DNA of 64,000 bases from Streptomyces sp. NBC_00190 (GTDB taxonomy: Bacteria > Actinomycetota > Actinomycetes > Streptomycetales > Streptomycetaceae). The notes under the pieces were generated by a model. That model did not search any database and was not told the DNA's origin. It saw only the letters and a list, made by a program, of their open reading frames with translations. Both the position numbers and the translations under genes were made by a program. Shown here piece by piece: positions 36,067-45,527 of the stretch; position 1 is the stretch's first letter, and each line of letters begins with the position of its first letter. The stretch covers positions 2,976,001 through 3,040,000 of the forward strand of contig NZ_CP108131.1 of NCBI RefSeq assembly GCF_036203305.1. The letters run 5' to 3'.

Positions 36067-37284
36067 ATGCCCGCCGCCACGCCCGGAACGCCCAGCCTCT
36101 TGCGCGCCATGAACGACCGGGCCGCTCTTGAGCTGCTGCTGACGCACGGCCCGCTGTCCCGGACCAGGATCGGGCACCTGACAGGGCTGTCCAAGCCCAC
36201 CGCCTCCCAGCTCCTGGCCCGCCTGGAGGCCGCCGGGCTCGTCGTGGCCACCGGCACCGACGGCGGCCGCCCCGGCCCCAGCGCCCAGCTCTACGCCGTC
36301 AATCCCCGGGCCGCGTACGTCGGCGGGCTCGACGTCACGCCGGGCCGCGTACTGGCGGCCGTCGCCGACCTCACCGGCACGGTGACCGGCACGCACGAGG
36401 TCCCGTACACGGAGGGCAAGGACGCCGTCGAACAGGTCGTCGAAGCCCTCGGCGGAGCCGTCAAGGCCGCCGGACTGCACCTGTCCGACCTGCACCGGGC
36501 GGTCATCGCCACCCCGGGCGCCTTCGACCCGCAGACCGGCCGGCTGCGCTACGCCAGCCACCTTCCCGGCTGGCACTCCCCCACCCTCCTCGGCGAGCTG
36601 GCGGCGGCCCTGCCGATGCCGGTCGAGTACGAGAACGACGTCAACCTCGCCGCCGTCGCCGAGCAGCGCCTCGGCGCGGCGCGCGGCCACGAGGACTTCG
36701 TCCTGCTCTGGAACGAGGAGGGCCTCGGCGCCGCCCTGGTGCTGGGCGGCCGGCTGCACCGCGGCTGGACCGGCGGCGCCGGCGAGGTGGGCTTCCTGCC
36801 CGTGCCGGGCCACCCCCTGGTCCGGCAGGTCACGCGGGCCAACACCGGCGGCTACCAGGAACTGGCCGGCGCCCAGGTGGTACCCGGGCTCGCCGCGGAA
36901 CTGGGCGTCGAGGCCCCACCGCTCCCCGCCTCCGAGGGCTCGCACAGCCCGGAGGTGGCCGCCGCCGTCGCGCTGCTCGGGCAGGCCGCGGCCACGCCCG
37001 AGGGGGCGCACCTGCGCTTCCTCCAGGCGTACGCCACCCTGCTCGCCACCGGTCTCGCCTCGCTCGTCGCCGTGCTGGACCCGGAGATCGTCGTGCTGTC
37101 CGGGGCCGTGATCGCCGCCGGCGGCGACTCCCTCCGCGGCCTGCTGGAGGCCGAGCTCGCCGAACTGGCACCGTCCCGGCCCCGCCTGGTCTCCGGCGAG
37201 GTACCGAAGGGGCCGGTGCTGCGCGGTGCGCTGGAGAACGCGCTGGCCGCCACCCGCGACGAGGTGTTCGACACCTCCCGCTGA
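36067..37284 (+). CDS. csnR: ROK-family transcriptional repressor, CsnR-like
   Basis: 405 residues: N-terminal winged HTH (LLRAMNDRAALELLLTHGPLSRTRIGHLTGLSKPTASQLLARLEAAGL) and a C-terminal ROK sugar-sensing domain (YVGGLDVTPGRVLAAVADLTG, YENDVNLAAVAEQ). The Cys-rich zinc motif of ROK kinases is absent, as in repressors. First gene of a six-gene plus-strand operon whose order matches csnR-E-F-G-H-K of S. coelicolor/S. lividans (chitosan-oligosaccharide use). It likely autorepresses from the box at 36020. The symbol rests on synteny. Confidence 0.85.
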   Translation: MPAATPGTPSLLRAMNDRAALELLLTHGPLSRTRIGHLTGLSKPTASQLLARLEAAGLVVATGTDGGRPGPSAQLYAVNPRAAYVGGLDVTPGRVLAAVADLTGTVTGTHEVPYTEGKDAVEQVVEALGGAVKAAGLHLSDLHRAVIATPGAFDPQTGRLRYASHLPGWHSPTLLGELAAALPMPVEYENDVNLAAVAEQRLGAARGHEDFVLLWNEEGLGAALVLGGRLHRGWTGGAGEVGFLPVPGHPLVRQVTRANTGGYQELAGAQVVPGLAAELGVEAPPLPASEGSHSPEVAAAVALLGQAAATPEGAHLRFLQAYATLLATGLASLVAVLDPEIVVLSGAVIAAGGDSLRGLLEAELAELAPSRPRLVSGEVPKGPVLRGALENALAATRDEVFDTSR

Positions 37285-37359
37285 ACCGTCCCTCCCGCTG
37301 CACCCGTCCCTCCCGCAACACCCACCCCCACAGGCCCACACCCCTCACTGGCACCCCAC

Positions 37360-37370
37360 AGGAAGTTCCT
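37360..37370. promoter_or_regulatory. Short palindrome upstream of csnE
   Basis: AGGAAgTTCCT, a perfect 5+5 palindrome 22 bp before csnE. It resembles a shortened CsnR half-site pair and could be an internal operator, or chance. Confidence 0.3.
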
Positions 37371-37392
37371 CCCTCAGAGAGCGAGCCCCGCC

Positions 37393-38727
37393 ATGCCCAG
37401 AACCGGACGCCTGACCACCACCGCGGCCGTCCTCGCCGCGATATCCGTCCTCGCCACCGCCTGTACGGGCCAGAGCGGCACCGAGGCCGCCGACGACCCG
37501 GCCAAGGACGTCACCCTCAACTTCTGGCACGGCTGGTCCGCGCCGAGCGAGACCAAGGCGATCGAGGAGAACATCGCCCGGTTCGAGAAGGCGCACCCGA
37601 ACATCAAGGTCCAGGTCACGGGCAACATGACCGACGACAAGATCAACCAGGCGCTGCGCGCGGGCGGGGACAAGGCCCCCGACGTGGTCTCCTCCTTCAC
37701 CACCGACAGCGTCGGCAAGTTCTGCAACTCCCGCGCCTTCGCCGACCTGGGCCCCTTCCTCAAGAAGTCCGGCGTGGACAAGGCGAAGGTCTTCCCCAAG
37801 ACCCTGCTGGAATACACCCAGTTCAACGGCAACCAGTGCACGCTGCCGCTGCTGCACGACGCGTACGGCCTCGTCTACAACAAGACCGCCTTCACGGCCG
37901 CCGGCATCAGCGAACCCCCCAAGACGTGGAGCGAGTTCACCGAGGTCGCGCAGAAGCTGACGAAGCCGAAGGGGGATTCGTACGAGCAGGTCGGCCTGAT
38001 GCCCACCTTCCACGGCTACGAGACGACCCCCATGCGGCTGGCCGCCCAGTGGAGCCCCTCCTACTTCGGCGCCGACGGCAAGTCCAACCTGGCCAAGGAC
38101 CCGGCCTTCACGAAGATGCTGACCGCGCAGAAGGACCTGGTCGGCAAACTCGGCGGCTACGAGAAGCTGGAGAGGTTCCGCAACACCTTCGGTGACGAGT
38201 GGAGCGCCGAACACCCCTTCCACACCGGCCAGGTGGCCATGCAGATCGACGGCGAATGGCGGGCCTCGATGGCGAAGGAGGCCGGTGTCCCGTTCGAGAT
38301 CGGCACCGCGCCGCTGCCCGTCCCCGACGACCAGGCCGCCGACTACGGCAAGGGCTACCTCTCCGGCACGATCATGGGCATCGCCGCGGGCAGCAAGAAG
38401 CAGAACGCCGCCTGGGAACTGGTGAAGTACATGACGACCGACACCGAGGCGGTGGTGGCCTTCGCCAACGCCATCCACAACGTCCCGTCCACCCTGGCGG
38501 CCCTGGAGTCCCCGAACCTCCAGGTGTCCCCGGAGTTCAAGACCTTCCTCGACATAGCCCGGCACCCGAAGTCCAGCACCACCCCGGCCCAGGCCGACGG
38601 CGGCACCTACCAGCTGACCTTCCAGGACCTCGCCTACGGGGTCGAGAAGGGCGATGTCACCGACATCCCGGCTGGTCTCGCCAAGACCGACCAGCAGATC
38701 GACACGGACATCGCGAAGGCCAAGTAG
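37393..38727 (+). CDS. csnE: ABC sugar-binding lipoprotein, CsnE-like
   Basis: 444-residue extracellular solute-binding protein (family 1). Signal peptide with lipobox LATAC (Cys24), then VTLNFWHGWSAPSETKAIEENIARFEKAHPNIKV, the usual start of oligosaccharide-binding proteins. It should be membrane-anchored and deliver glucosamine or chitosan oligosaccharides to the two permeases that follow. No ATPase is in the operon, so the shared MsiK ATPase is the probable energiser, as for other Streptomyces sugar importers. Confidence 0.88.
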   Translation: MPRTGRLTTTAAVLAAISVLATACTGQSGTEAADDPAKDVTLNFWHGWSAPSETKAIEENIARFEKAHPNIKVQVTGNMTDDKINQALRAGGDKAPDVVSSFTTDSVGKFCNSRAFADLGPFLKKSGVDKAKVFPKTLLEYTQFNGNQCTLPLLHDAYGLVYNKTAFTAAGISEPPKTWSEFTEVAQKLTKPKGDSYEQVGLMPTFHGYETTPMRLAAQWSPSYFGADGKSNLAKDPAFTKMLTAQKDLVGKLGGYEKLERFRNTFGDEWSAEHPFHTGQVAMQIDGEWRASMAKEAGVPFEIGTAPLPVPDDQAADYGKGYLSGTIMGIAAGSKKQNAAWELVKYMTTDTEAVVAFANAIHNVPSTLAALESPNLQVSPEFKTFLDIARHPKSSTTPAQADGGTYQLTFQDLAYGVEKGDVTDIPAGLAKTDQQIDTDIAKAK

Positions 38728-38732
38728 CCCCG

Positions 38733-39683
38733 ATGCCCTCCACGACCACTCACACCCTGCGGACGAAGCACCGGCGCTCCGCGCTGCGGACCGCGGCCTT
38801 CATGTCCCCCTGGCTCATCGGCTTCGGCGTCTTCTTCGCCTATCCGCTGCTGTCCACCGTGTACTTCTCCTTCACCCGGTACGACGGCTTCCGGCCGCCC
38901 GTCTTCAACGGCCTGGACAACTGGGGCTACGTCTTCTCCGACTACCCGCTGTTCTGGCCGGCGATGCGCAACACCCTGTGGCTGGTCGTGGTGATGGTCT
39001 CCTGCCGCGTCCTCTTCGGCCTCGGCATCGGCCTGCTCATCACGAAGATCAAGACGGGCGCAGGGATCTTCCGGACCCTCTTCTACCTGCCCTACCTGGC
39101 CCCGCCGGTCGCCGCGACCCTGGCCTTCGTCTTCCTGCTCAACCCCGGCACCGGCCCCGTCAACAGCCTGCTGGACGCGGCCGGGCTGCCCACTCCCGGC
39201 TGGTTCACCGACGCCGGCTGGTCCAAACCCGCGCTGACCGCCCTCGCGCTGTGGGGGGTGGGCGACCTGATGGTCATCTTCATGGCCGCGCTGCTCGACG
39301 TACCGAAGGAGCAGTACGAGGCCGCCGAGCTGGACGGGGCCGGGGCCTGGGCCCGCTTCCGGCACATCACCCTGCCGAACATCTCGCCGATCATCCTGTT
39401 CGCGGTGGTCACCGGGGTCATCCAGGCCATGCAGTACTACACCCAGCCGCTGGTGGCGGGGAAGGTGGCGGCCGGGGTGATCGGCGGCTCGGGCCAGCAG
39501 TTCGAGCCCGGCTACCCCGACAAGTCGACCCTGACCCTGCCCCAGCTCGTCTACAACCTCGGCTTCCAGCGCTTCGACTACGGCACCGCGTGCGTCGTCG
39601 CACTGGTCCTGTTCGCCCTCTCCATGGCCTTCACCGCGCTCCTGATGCGCCGCCGTGGCGGACTGATCGGAGCGGGTGAATGA
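38733..39683 (+). CDS. csnF: ABC sugar permease, CsnF-like
   Basis: MalF-type inner-membrane permease, 316 residues, six TM helices, with the EAA loop at YEAAELDGAGAWARFRHITLPNI that contacts the ATPase. Starts 5 bp after csnE and ends in a 4-bp ATGA overlap with csnG, indicating translational coupling. Confidence 0.88.
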   Translation: MPSTTTHTLRTKHRRSALRTAAFMSPWLIGFGVFFAYPLLSTVYFSFTRYDGFRPPVFNGLDNWGYVFSDYPLFWPAMRNTLWLVVVMVSCRVLFGLGIGLLITKIKTGAGIFRTLFYLPYLAPPVAATLAFVFLLNPGTGPVNSLLDAAGLPTPGWFTDAGWSKPALTALALWGVGDLMVIFMAALLDVPKEQYEAAELDGAGAWARFRHITLPNISPIILFAVVTGVIQAMQYYTQPLVAGKVAAGVIGGSGQQFEPGYPDKSTLTLPQLVYNLGFQRFDYGTACVVALVLFALSMAFTALLMRRRGGLIGAGE

Positions 39684-40519
39684 GCACGCGCGTCAACAAG
39701 CCCGTACTGCACTGGATCGCCGTCCACTCCCTGGGCGTGGCGGCCGCCCTGTTCTTCGTCCTCCCCTTCGTGTTCCTGCTGCTCACCTCCCTGATGAACG
39801 ACCGGCAGGCGCTGACCAGCGACCTGTGGCCGGACACCTGGGAGTGGGACAACTACGCCCAGGTGTGGAACACGCCGGGCTTCCTGACCTGGTGGCGCAA
39901 CACCCTTCTGTACGCCGGACTCGGCACCCTGTTGACCGTGGTCTCCTCCGTGCCCGTCGCGTACGCGCTCGCCAAGTTCCGCTTCCGCGGGCGGCGGCTC
40001 TCCCTGCTGCTGGTGATCGCGATGATGATGCTGCCGCCACAGGTGGTGGTCATCCCGATGTACCTCTTCTGGGCCAAGCAGCTCGACCTGTCGGGCACCC
40101 TGTGGCCGCTGATCATCCCGATGGCGTTCGGCGACGCCTTCACCATCTTCCTGCTCCGCCAGTTCCTGCTGACCATCCCCGGCGAATACCTGGACGCGGC
40201 ACGTGTCGACGGCTGCGGCGAGGTGCGCACCCTGCTGCGGGTCGTGCTGCCCATGGCGAAGCCCGGGATAGCCGCGGCGGCGCTGTTCCAGTTCTTCTGC
40301 GCCTGGAACGACTACTTCGGCCCGCAGATCTACGCCTCCGACAACCCGGCCGCCTGGACCCTCAGTTACGGACTGGAGTCCTTCAAGGGGGCGCACCACA
40401 CCAACTGGAACCTGACCATGGCCGCGACCGTACTGGTCATGGCGCCCGTGATCGTCCTCTTCTTCCTCGCCCAGAAGGCGTTCGTCGAGGGAGTCACCCT
40501 GACCGGGGTGAAGGGCTAG
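39680..40519 (+). CDS. csnG: ABC sugar permease, CsnG-like
   Basis: MalG-type permease, 279 residues, six TM helices, EAA loop YLDAARVDGCGEVRTLLRVVLPMAKPG. Pairs with CsnF to form the membrane channel. It overlaps csnF by ATGA. Confidence 0.88.
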   Translation: MSTRVNKPVLHWIAVHSLGVAAALFFVLPFVFLLLTSLMNDRQALTSDLWPDTWEWDNYAQVWNTPGFLTWWRNTLLYAGLGTLLTVVSSVPVAYALAKFRFRGRRLSLLLVIAMMMLPPQVVVIPMYLFWAKQLDLSGTLWPLIIPMAFGDAFTIFLLRQFLLTIPGEYLDAARVDGCGEVRTLLRVVLPMAKPGIAAAALFQFFCAWNDYFGPQIYASDNPAAWTLSYGLESFKGAHHTNWNLTMAATVLVMAPVIVLFFLAQKAFVEGVTLTGVKG

Positions 40520-40576
40520 CGACGTCCGCGGCGGCTCAGCTGCCCGCGCGTCCGTCGGACACACAAGGAGACCGAC

Positions 40577-41842
40577 ATGAAACTCGCAGTGGTGGGTGGC
40601 GGTTCCACCTACACCCCCGAGCTGATCGACGGCTTCGCGCGGCTGCGCGACACCCTGCCGATCGAGGAACTGGTGCTGATCGACCCCGCCGCCGAGCGGC
40701 TGGAGCTGATCGGCGGCCTGGCCCGCCGGATCTTCGCCCGGCAGGGGCACCCCGGCCTGATCACGACCACCTCCGACCTCGACGCGGGAGTCGACGGCGC
40801 CGACGCCGTCCTGCTCCAGCTGCGCGTCGGCGGGCAGGCCGCCCGCCTCCAGGACGAGACCTGGCCGCTGGAGTGCGGCTGCGTCGGGCAGGAGACCACC
40901 GGCGCGGGCGGGCTCGCCAAGGCGCTGCGCACCGTCCCGGTGGTCCTCGGCATCGCCGAGCGGGTCCGGCGGGCCAACCCCGATGCCTGGATCATCGACT
41001 TCACCAACCCGGTCGGCATCGTCACCCGGGCGCTGCTCCAGGCCGGTCACAAGGCGGTCGGCCTGTGCAACGTCGCCATCGGCCTCCAGCGGAAGTTCGC
41101 GGCCCTGCTGGACCTGGCACCGGCCGACATCCACCTGGACCACGTGGGGCTCAACCACCTCACCTGGGAGCTGGGCGTGCGCAGGGGCGGCCCGGGCGGC
41201 GAGGACCTGCTGCCGCGGCTGCTCGCCGAGCACGGCGACGCCGTCGCCGCCGACCTCCGCCTGCCGCGCGCCGTGCTGGACCGGCTGGGCGTCGTACCGT
41301 CGTACTACCTGCGGTACTTCTACGCGCACGACGAGGTCGTACGCGAGCTCGCGACCAAGCCCTCGCGGGCCGCCGAGGTCGCCGCGATGGAGCGGGAGCT
41401 GCTCGCCCTGTACGGGGACCCCGCGCTCGACGAGAAGCCGGCGCTGCTGGCCAAGCGGGGCGGCGCCTTCTACTCCGAGGCGGCCGTGGACCTGGCGGCC
41501 TCGCTGCTGGGCGACGGCGGACCGGCCGTCCAGGTGGTCAACACGCTCAACAACGGGACGCTGCCGTTCCTGCCGGACGACGCGGTCGTCGAGGTACAGG
41601 CACGGGTCGACGGCTCCGGTCCGGTACCGCTGGCCGTGCCGCGGCCGGACCCGCTGCACGCCGGCCTGATCGCGCACGTGACGGCGTACGAGGACCTCGC
41701 GCTGGACGCGGCGTTGCGCGGCGGCCGCGACCGGGTCTTCCGGGCGCTGCTGGCCCACCCGCTGGTCGGCCAGTTCGACCGTGCCGAGGGGCTGACGGCC
41801 CGGCTCCTCGCGCACAACAAGGAGCACCTCGCATGGGCGTGA
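40577..41842 (+). CDS. csnH: GH4-family glycosidase, CsnH-like
   Basis: 421 residues. N-terminal NAD-binding Rossmann fold (MKLAVVGGGSTYTPELIDG), FTNPVGIVTRAL, GLCNVAIG (metal-binding Cys) and HVGLNHLTW (metal-binding His): the NAD+/Mn2+-dependent GH4 signature, most like 6-phospho-beta-glucosidases. Cytosolic. In the operon it probably hydrolyses imported, perhaps phosphorylated, glucosamine oligosaccharides. AAGGAG precedes the ATG. It overlaps csnK by 10 bp. Confidence 0.9.
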   Translation: MKLAVVGGGSTYTPELIDGFARLRDTLPIEELVLIDPAAERLELIGGLARRIFARQGHPGLITTTSDLDAGVDGADAVLLQLRVGGQAARLQDETWPLECGCVGQETTGAGGLAKALRTVPVVLGIAERVRRANPDAWIIDFTNPVGIVTRALLQAGHKAVGLCNVAIGLQRKFAALLDLAPADIHLDHVGLNHLTWELGVRRGGPGGEDLLPRLLAEHGDAVAADLRLPRAVLDRLGVVPSYYLRYFYAHDEVVRELATKPSRAAEVAAMERELLALYGDPALDEKPALLAKRGGAFYSEAAVDLAASLLGDGGPAVQVVNTLNNGTLPFLPDDAVVEVQARVDGSGPVPLAVPRPDPLHAGLIAHVTAYEDLALDAALRGGRDRVFRALLAHPLVGQFDRAEGLTARLLAHNKEHLAWA

Positions 41843-42831
41843 CCCTCCCGGCCCTCCCTTCCGTACTGGCGATCGACGCGGGCAACAGCAAGACGGACGT
41901 GGCGCTCCTCGGTCCGGACGGCTCGGTGCTGTGCTCCGGGCAGGCCGGGGGCTTCCAGCCGTTCCGGACGGGTGTGCCCGCGGCCGTCGACGTGCTGGCC
42001 GAGGCGATGGCGGCGGCCGGGCTGCGGTTCGGCGCGGACCGCGGACCGGGCGCCCTGCACGTGTCGGCCTGTCTGGCCAACGCCGACTTCCCGGTGGAGG
42101 AACGGGAGCTGGCGCGCGAGATCCGGAGCCGGAACTGGGGCCGCGCGACGGCGGTGCACAACGACACCTTCGCGCTGCTGCGCGCCGGGCTGGCCGCGGA
42201 CGCCGAGCCGTGCGGCGTCGCGGTGGTGTGCGGGGCGGGCATCAACTGCGTCGGGATGACCCCGGACGGGCGGACGGCGCGCTTCCCCGCGGTCGGCCGG
42301 ATCTCCGGCGACTGGGGCGGCGGAGGCGGACTGGCCGAGGAGGCCCTGTGGTTCGCGGCCCGCGCCGAGGACGGGCGGGGCGAGGCGACGGATCTGGCCC
42401 GGGCGCTGCCCGCGCACTTCGGCCTCGACACGGTGTACGCGCTGATCGAGGAGATGCACCTGGACCGCATCCCGGGCACGCGACGGCACGAGCTGACCCC
42501 GCTGCTGTTCGCGGTGGCGGCCGCCGGGGACCCGGTGGCGCTGTCGCTGGTGCACCGGCAGGCGGACGAGATCGTGGCCATGGCAGCGGTGGCGCTGGGC
42601 CGCCTGGGCCTGCTGGAGCGGGAGGTCCCGGTGGTGCTGGGCGGCGGTGTGCTGACCGCCCGGCACCCGCAGCTGGACGAGCGGATCGCGGCGGGTCTCG
42701 CCGCACGGGCCCCGCGCGCGAGGATGTCGGTCGTGACGGCCCCTCCGGTACTGGGCGCCGGACTGCTCGGGCTGGACGCGCTCGGGGCCCCGCCGTCCGC
42801 CCACGGCAAACTCCGTGCCCATTTCGGGTGA
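41833..42831 (+). CDS. csnK: BadF/BadG-type sugar kinase, CsnK-like
   Basis: 332 residues of the ASKHA fold: VLAIDAGNSKTDVALLGPDGSV (phosphate-1), VVCGAGINCVGM (phosphate-2), ISGDWGGGGGLAEEAL and VVLGGGVLTARHP (adenosine). N-acetylglucosamine/glucosamine-kinase-like members phosphorylate amino sugars at C6, giving a product for the Nag pathway. The ATG lies inside the end of csnH in another frame; last gene of the operon. Confidence 0.87.
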   Translation: MGVTLPALPSVLAIDAGNSKTDVALLGPDGSVLCSGQAGGFQPFRTGVPAAVDVLAEAMAAAGLRFGADRGPGALHVSACLANADFPVEERELAREIRSRNWGRATAVHNDTFALLRAGLAADAEPCGVAVVCGAGINCVGMTPDGRTARFPAVGRISGDWGGGGGLAEEALWFAARAEDGRGEATDLARALPAHFGLDTVYALIEEMHLDRIPGTRRHELTPLLFAVAAAGDPVALSLVHRQADEIVAMAAVALGRLGLLEREVPVVLGGGVLTARHPQLDERIAAGLAARAPRARMSVVTAPPVLGAGLLGLDALGAPPSAHGKLRAHFG

Positions 42832-43015
42832 ACCTGCCCCGGGGGGCGTCCTGTCTGGAACCGTGGCGGTCGTAAGGACGTATTGACGGTGAAGGGGTGG
42901 CGGGGGCGGATCACCCGGGAAGCAGCACCGGGTGCTGTGGCCCGCCGTCGCTACGTCCATACTGCTGCGGAGCAAGGACAGGACGAGCAGGGACAGGACC
43001 GAGGGGGAGGTCACG

Positions 43016-44425
43016 GTGGCCATGACATCACGCGCGCCCGCGCCGGGGGGCGGTCTCGCCGTGCCGCCCGCCGGGCCGCAGGCGATGCCGCCGGGTGCCC
43101 CACCGGGGCGGGGCACCGCCTGGGCCGAGGGCGTGGAGCGGCTGCGCGCCGCAGCGACGACCGAGCCCGGCCGGCTGCGGATCATCGGTGCCGCGCTGGC
43201 CGCCCTGGTCCTGCTGTTCGGCGCGGTCGCCCTCTGGGAGATCTCCGGCCGGTCCGCCGCCGCCGACGACGTCGTGGGCCGCAGCCAGCCGCTGAGCGCG
43301 GACGCCGCGAGCATCTACCGATCCCTCGCGGACGCCGACACCGCCTCGTCCAGCGGCTTCCTGCTGGGTGCCACGGACGAGCGCGAAGTCCGCCAGCGGT
43401 ACGAGAAGGACATAGCCAACGCCTCCAGGCTGCTGGTGAGCGCGGCCGCCAATACCGGGGGCAGCGATGACGGGCGCGCCCAGATCACCCTGCTGAGCGA
43501 GCAGCTGCCGCGGTACACCGGCCTGGTCGAACAGGCCCGGGCCGCGAACCGGCAGGGCCTGCCGCTGGGCGGCGCCTATCTCCGGTACGCGAACGAGCAG
43601 ATGACCACCCAGCTGCTGCCGGCCGCGCAGCGGCTGTACGAGGCGGAGACGGGCCGGCTCTACACGGACTACGACGACGCCCGGTCCTGGCCGCTGGCCT
43701 CGCTCGCCGCGGGCCTGGTCGCGCTCGCCGCCCTGGCATGGGCGCAGCGGCGCAACTACCGGCGTACGAACAGGGTCTTCAACCACGGTCTGCTGGCGGC
43801 GACCGCCGCGTCCCTGGTGGTGCTGCTGTGGCTGGCCGTGGGGCACGCCGTGGCGCGCTCCTCGCTGAGTGAGGCCCGCACGCAGGGGCAGGAGTCCCTG
43901 AAGGTGCTCAACGACGCGCGGATCGCCTCCCTCCAGGCTCGGGCGGGCGAGAACCTCACCCTGATCGCGCGGGGCGCCGTACTGGCCGAGGACAAGAAGT
44001 CCGACAAGTACGACGTGGACTTCACGACCAACATGAAGGAGCTGGACGCCGGGCTCGCGACCGCGCTGCGGCTGGCCGACGACGAGGCCGGCCGGGCGCC
44101 GGTGACCCGTGCCGCGGACGGCGTGAAGCAGTGGAAGCAGCGGCACACGGCGGCCCGGGAGGCGGACTTGAAGGGCGACTACGAGGCCGCGCTGCCCCAG
44201 GTCGTCGGCGACAAGGACCACAAGGACAGCAGCGGGGCCGCCTTCGACGTCGTGGACGCCTCCCTGGAGCAGGCGGTGGCCCACGAGCAGCAGGAGTTCA
44301 CCGGGGCGGCCCGGGGCGGGCTCGGCGCTCTGGGCGGCCTGCTGGCCGGCACGGCGGTCCTCGTGGTCGCCGGCGCGGCGGCGGCGCTGCTCGGCATCGG
44401 GCGCAGGCTTTCGGAGTACAGGTGA
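43016..44425 (+). CDS. glnX: GlnX-like membrane sensor protein
   Basis: 469 residues with a Pro/Gly-rich cytosolic N-terminus and four TM helices (LRIIGAALAALVLLFGAVAL; WPLASLAAGLVALAALAWA; LLAATAASLVVLLWLAVGHA; GLLAGTAVLVVAGAAAALLG). Two helical extracellular segments of about 150 residues lie between them, resembling four-helix-bundle ligand-sensing domains. Position before glnH and pknG and topology match mycobacterial GlnX (Rv0412c), which links the amino acid-binding protein to PknG. The GTG at 43016 has GAGGGGGAGG 5 nt upstream. The stop overlaps the next gene by GTGA. Confidence 0.78.
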   Translation: MAMTSRAPAPGGGLAVPPAGPQAMPPGAPPGRGTAWAEGVERLRAAATTEPGRLRIIGAALAALVLLFGAVALWEISGRSAAADDVVGRSQPLSADAASIYRSLADADTASSSGFLLGATDEREVRQRYEKDIANASRLLVSAAANTGGSDDGRAQITLLSEQLPRYTGLVEQARAANRQGLPLGGAYLRYANEQMTTQLLPAAQRLYEAETGRLYTDYDDARSWPLASLAAGLVALAALAWAQRRNYRRTNRVFNHGLLAATAASLVVLLWLAVGHAVARSSLSEARTQGQESLKVLNDARIASLQARAGENLTLIARGAVLAEDKKSDKYDVDFTTNMKELDAGLATALRLADDEAGRAPVTRAADGVKQWKQRHTAAREADLKGDYEAALPQVVGDKDHKDSSGAAFDVVDASLEQAVAHEQQEFTGAARGGLGALGGLLAGTAVLVVAGAAAALLGIGRRLSEYR

Positions 44426-45522
44426 GAGCGATGCGGATACGAGCGATGCGAGCCGCCGAACGTCACGGGAACGGCGGGACCGCCGGGAGCGAGATGTCCG
44501 GGGTGTCCCGGGCGTCCGGAGTGCGGCGGCTGGCGGGCCGGCTGCGCGGCTGGGGCGGGGTGACCGCGATGGCCGCCGCCTGCGCCGTGACGGCGGGGGC
44601 CGTGCTGCTGCCGCTGGCCCGGGCGACTCCGGACGCCGGCCGCCCGCCGGCGCTCCGCGAGCCCGCCTCGGTGGCGGTGGCCCCGGCCGCGCCCTGGGTG
44701 CTCACCGACACCTGCCCGGACCCGGAGGCCAGCCTGCGCCCGTCCGGTCTGGACGGCGTGGCGATCGCCCGGATCAAGGCGGCCGGCAAACTCGTCGCGG
44801 GCGTGGACCAGAACAGCTTCCGCTGGGGCTACCGCAACCAGGCCAAGGAGGGCGGCGGCCTCGACGGCTTCGACATCGACCTCGTGAAGGCCATCGCGCA
44901 GGACATCCTGGGCGACCCGAACGCGGTCATCTACCGGGCCATCCCCACCAGCCAGCGCGTTCCGGCGCTCCAGGAGGGGCGCGTCGACATCGTCGTGCGG
45001 ACCATGACCATCAACTGCAAGCGGCTGGAGGACGTCGCCTTCTCGACGGCCTACTTCGAGGCCGGGCAGCAGGTGCTGGCCACCAAGGGTTCGCCCATCA
45101 CCGGGTACGACACCTCCCTGAAGGACAAGCGGATCTGCTTCGCCTCCGGTTCCACGGCTGAGGCGGCGCTGAAGTCGCAGTCGTACGGCTCGGTGCCGGT
45201 CGCCGTGCCCAACCAGCTGGACTGCCTGGTCCGCCTCCAGCTGGGCGAGGTGGACGGCATCATCACGGACAACGCCCTCGCGGCCGGCCAGGCCGCGCAG
45301 GACCCCTCGGTGCAGCTGGTCGGCTCGCCCTTCACCCGTGAGTTCTACGGTGTGGCGATGAACAAGGACGCCTCCGACCTGGTCCGCCGGGTCAACAAGG
45401 TGCTGGAGGGCTACCGTGCGGGCGGCAATGACAGCCCCTGGATGAGGTCGTACCTCAAGCACCTGGCGCCCGTGCTGCCCGGCGTGACCGGACCGCCCGC
45501 GCCCAAGTACCGGGACGGCTGA
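44422..45522 (+). CDS. glnH: GlnH-like glutamate/aspartate-binding protein
   Basis: 366 residues. Basic N-terminus, one hydrophobic segment (MAAACAVTAGAVLLPLARA), a linker, then a polar-amino-acid-binding SBP domain: LVAGVDQNSFRWGYRN, GGLDGFDIDLVKAIAQDI, DIVVRTMTINCKRLEDVAFS. This is the sequence pattern of mycobacterial GlnH. The Cys in AMAAAC is not in a good lipobox, so it may be signal-anchored rather than a lipoprotein. The GTG at 44422 overlaps the glnX stop and has TCGGAG 5 nt upstream. No ABC permease is nearby, supporting sensing rather than transport. Confidence 0.82.
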   Translation: MRAMRIRAMRAAERHGNGGTAGSEMSGVSRASGVRRLAGRLRGWGGVTAMAAACAVTAGAVLLPLARATPDAGRPPALREPASVAVAPAAPWVLTDTCPDPEASLRPSGLDGVAIARIKAAGKLVAGVDQNSFRWGYRNQAKEGGGLDGFDIDLVKAIAQDILGDPNAVIYRAIPTSQRVPALQEGRVDIVVRTMTINCKRLEDVAFSTAYFEAGQQVLATKGSPITGYDTSLKDKRICFASGSTAEAALKSQSYGSVPVAVPNQLDCLVRLQLGEVDGIITDNALAAGQAAQDPSVQLVGSPFTREFYGVAMNKDASDLVRRVNKVLEGYRAGGNDSPWMRSYLKHLAPVLPGVTGPPAPKYRDG

Positions 45523-45527
45523 GGCCG

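Noticed and set aside
40549..40561. GTCCG-T-CGGAC upstream of csnH as a further copy of the GTCCG/CGGAC operator
   Set aside because: The spacer is 1 bp instead of 5, so the geometry is different; it lies inside an operon gap.
43016..45522. glnX/glnH as an amino acid ABC importer
   Set aside because: No permease with an EAA loop and no ATPase is adjacent, and the membrane protein has four TM helices with large helical outer loops, fitting a sensor.
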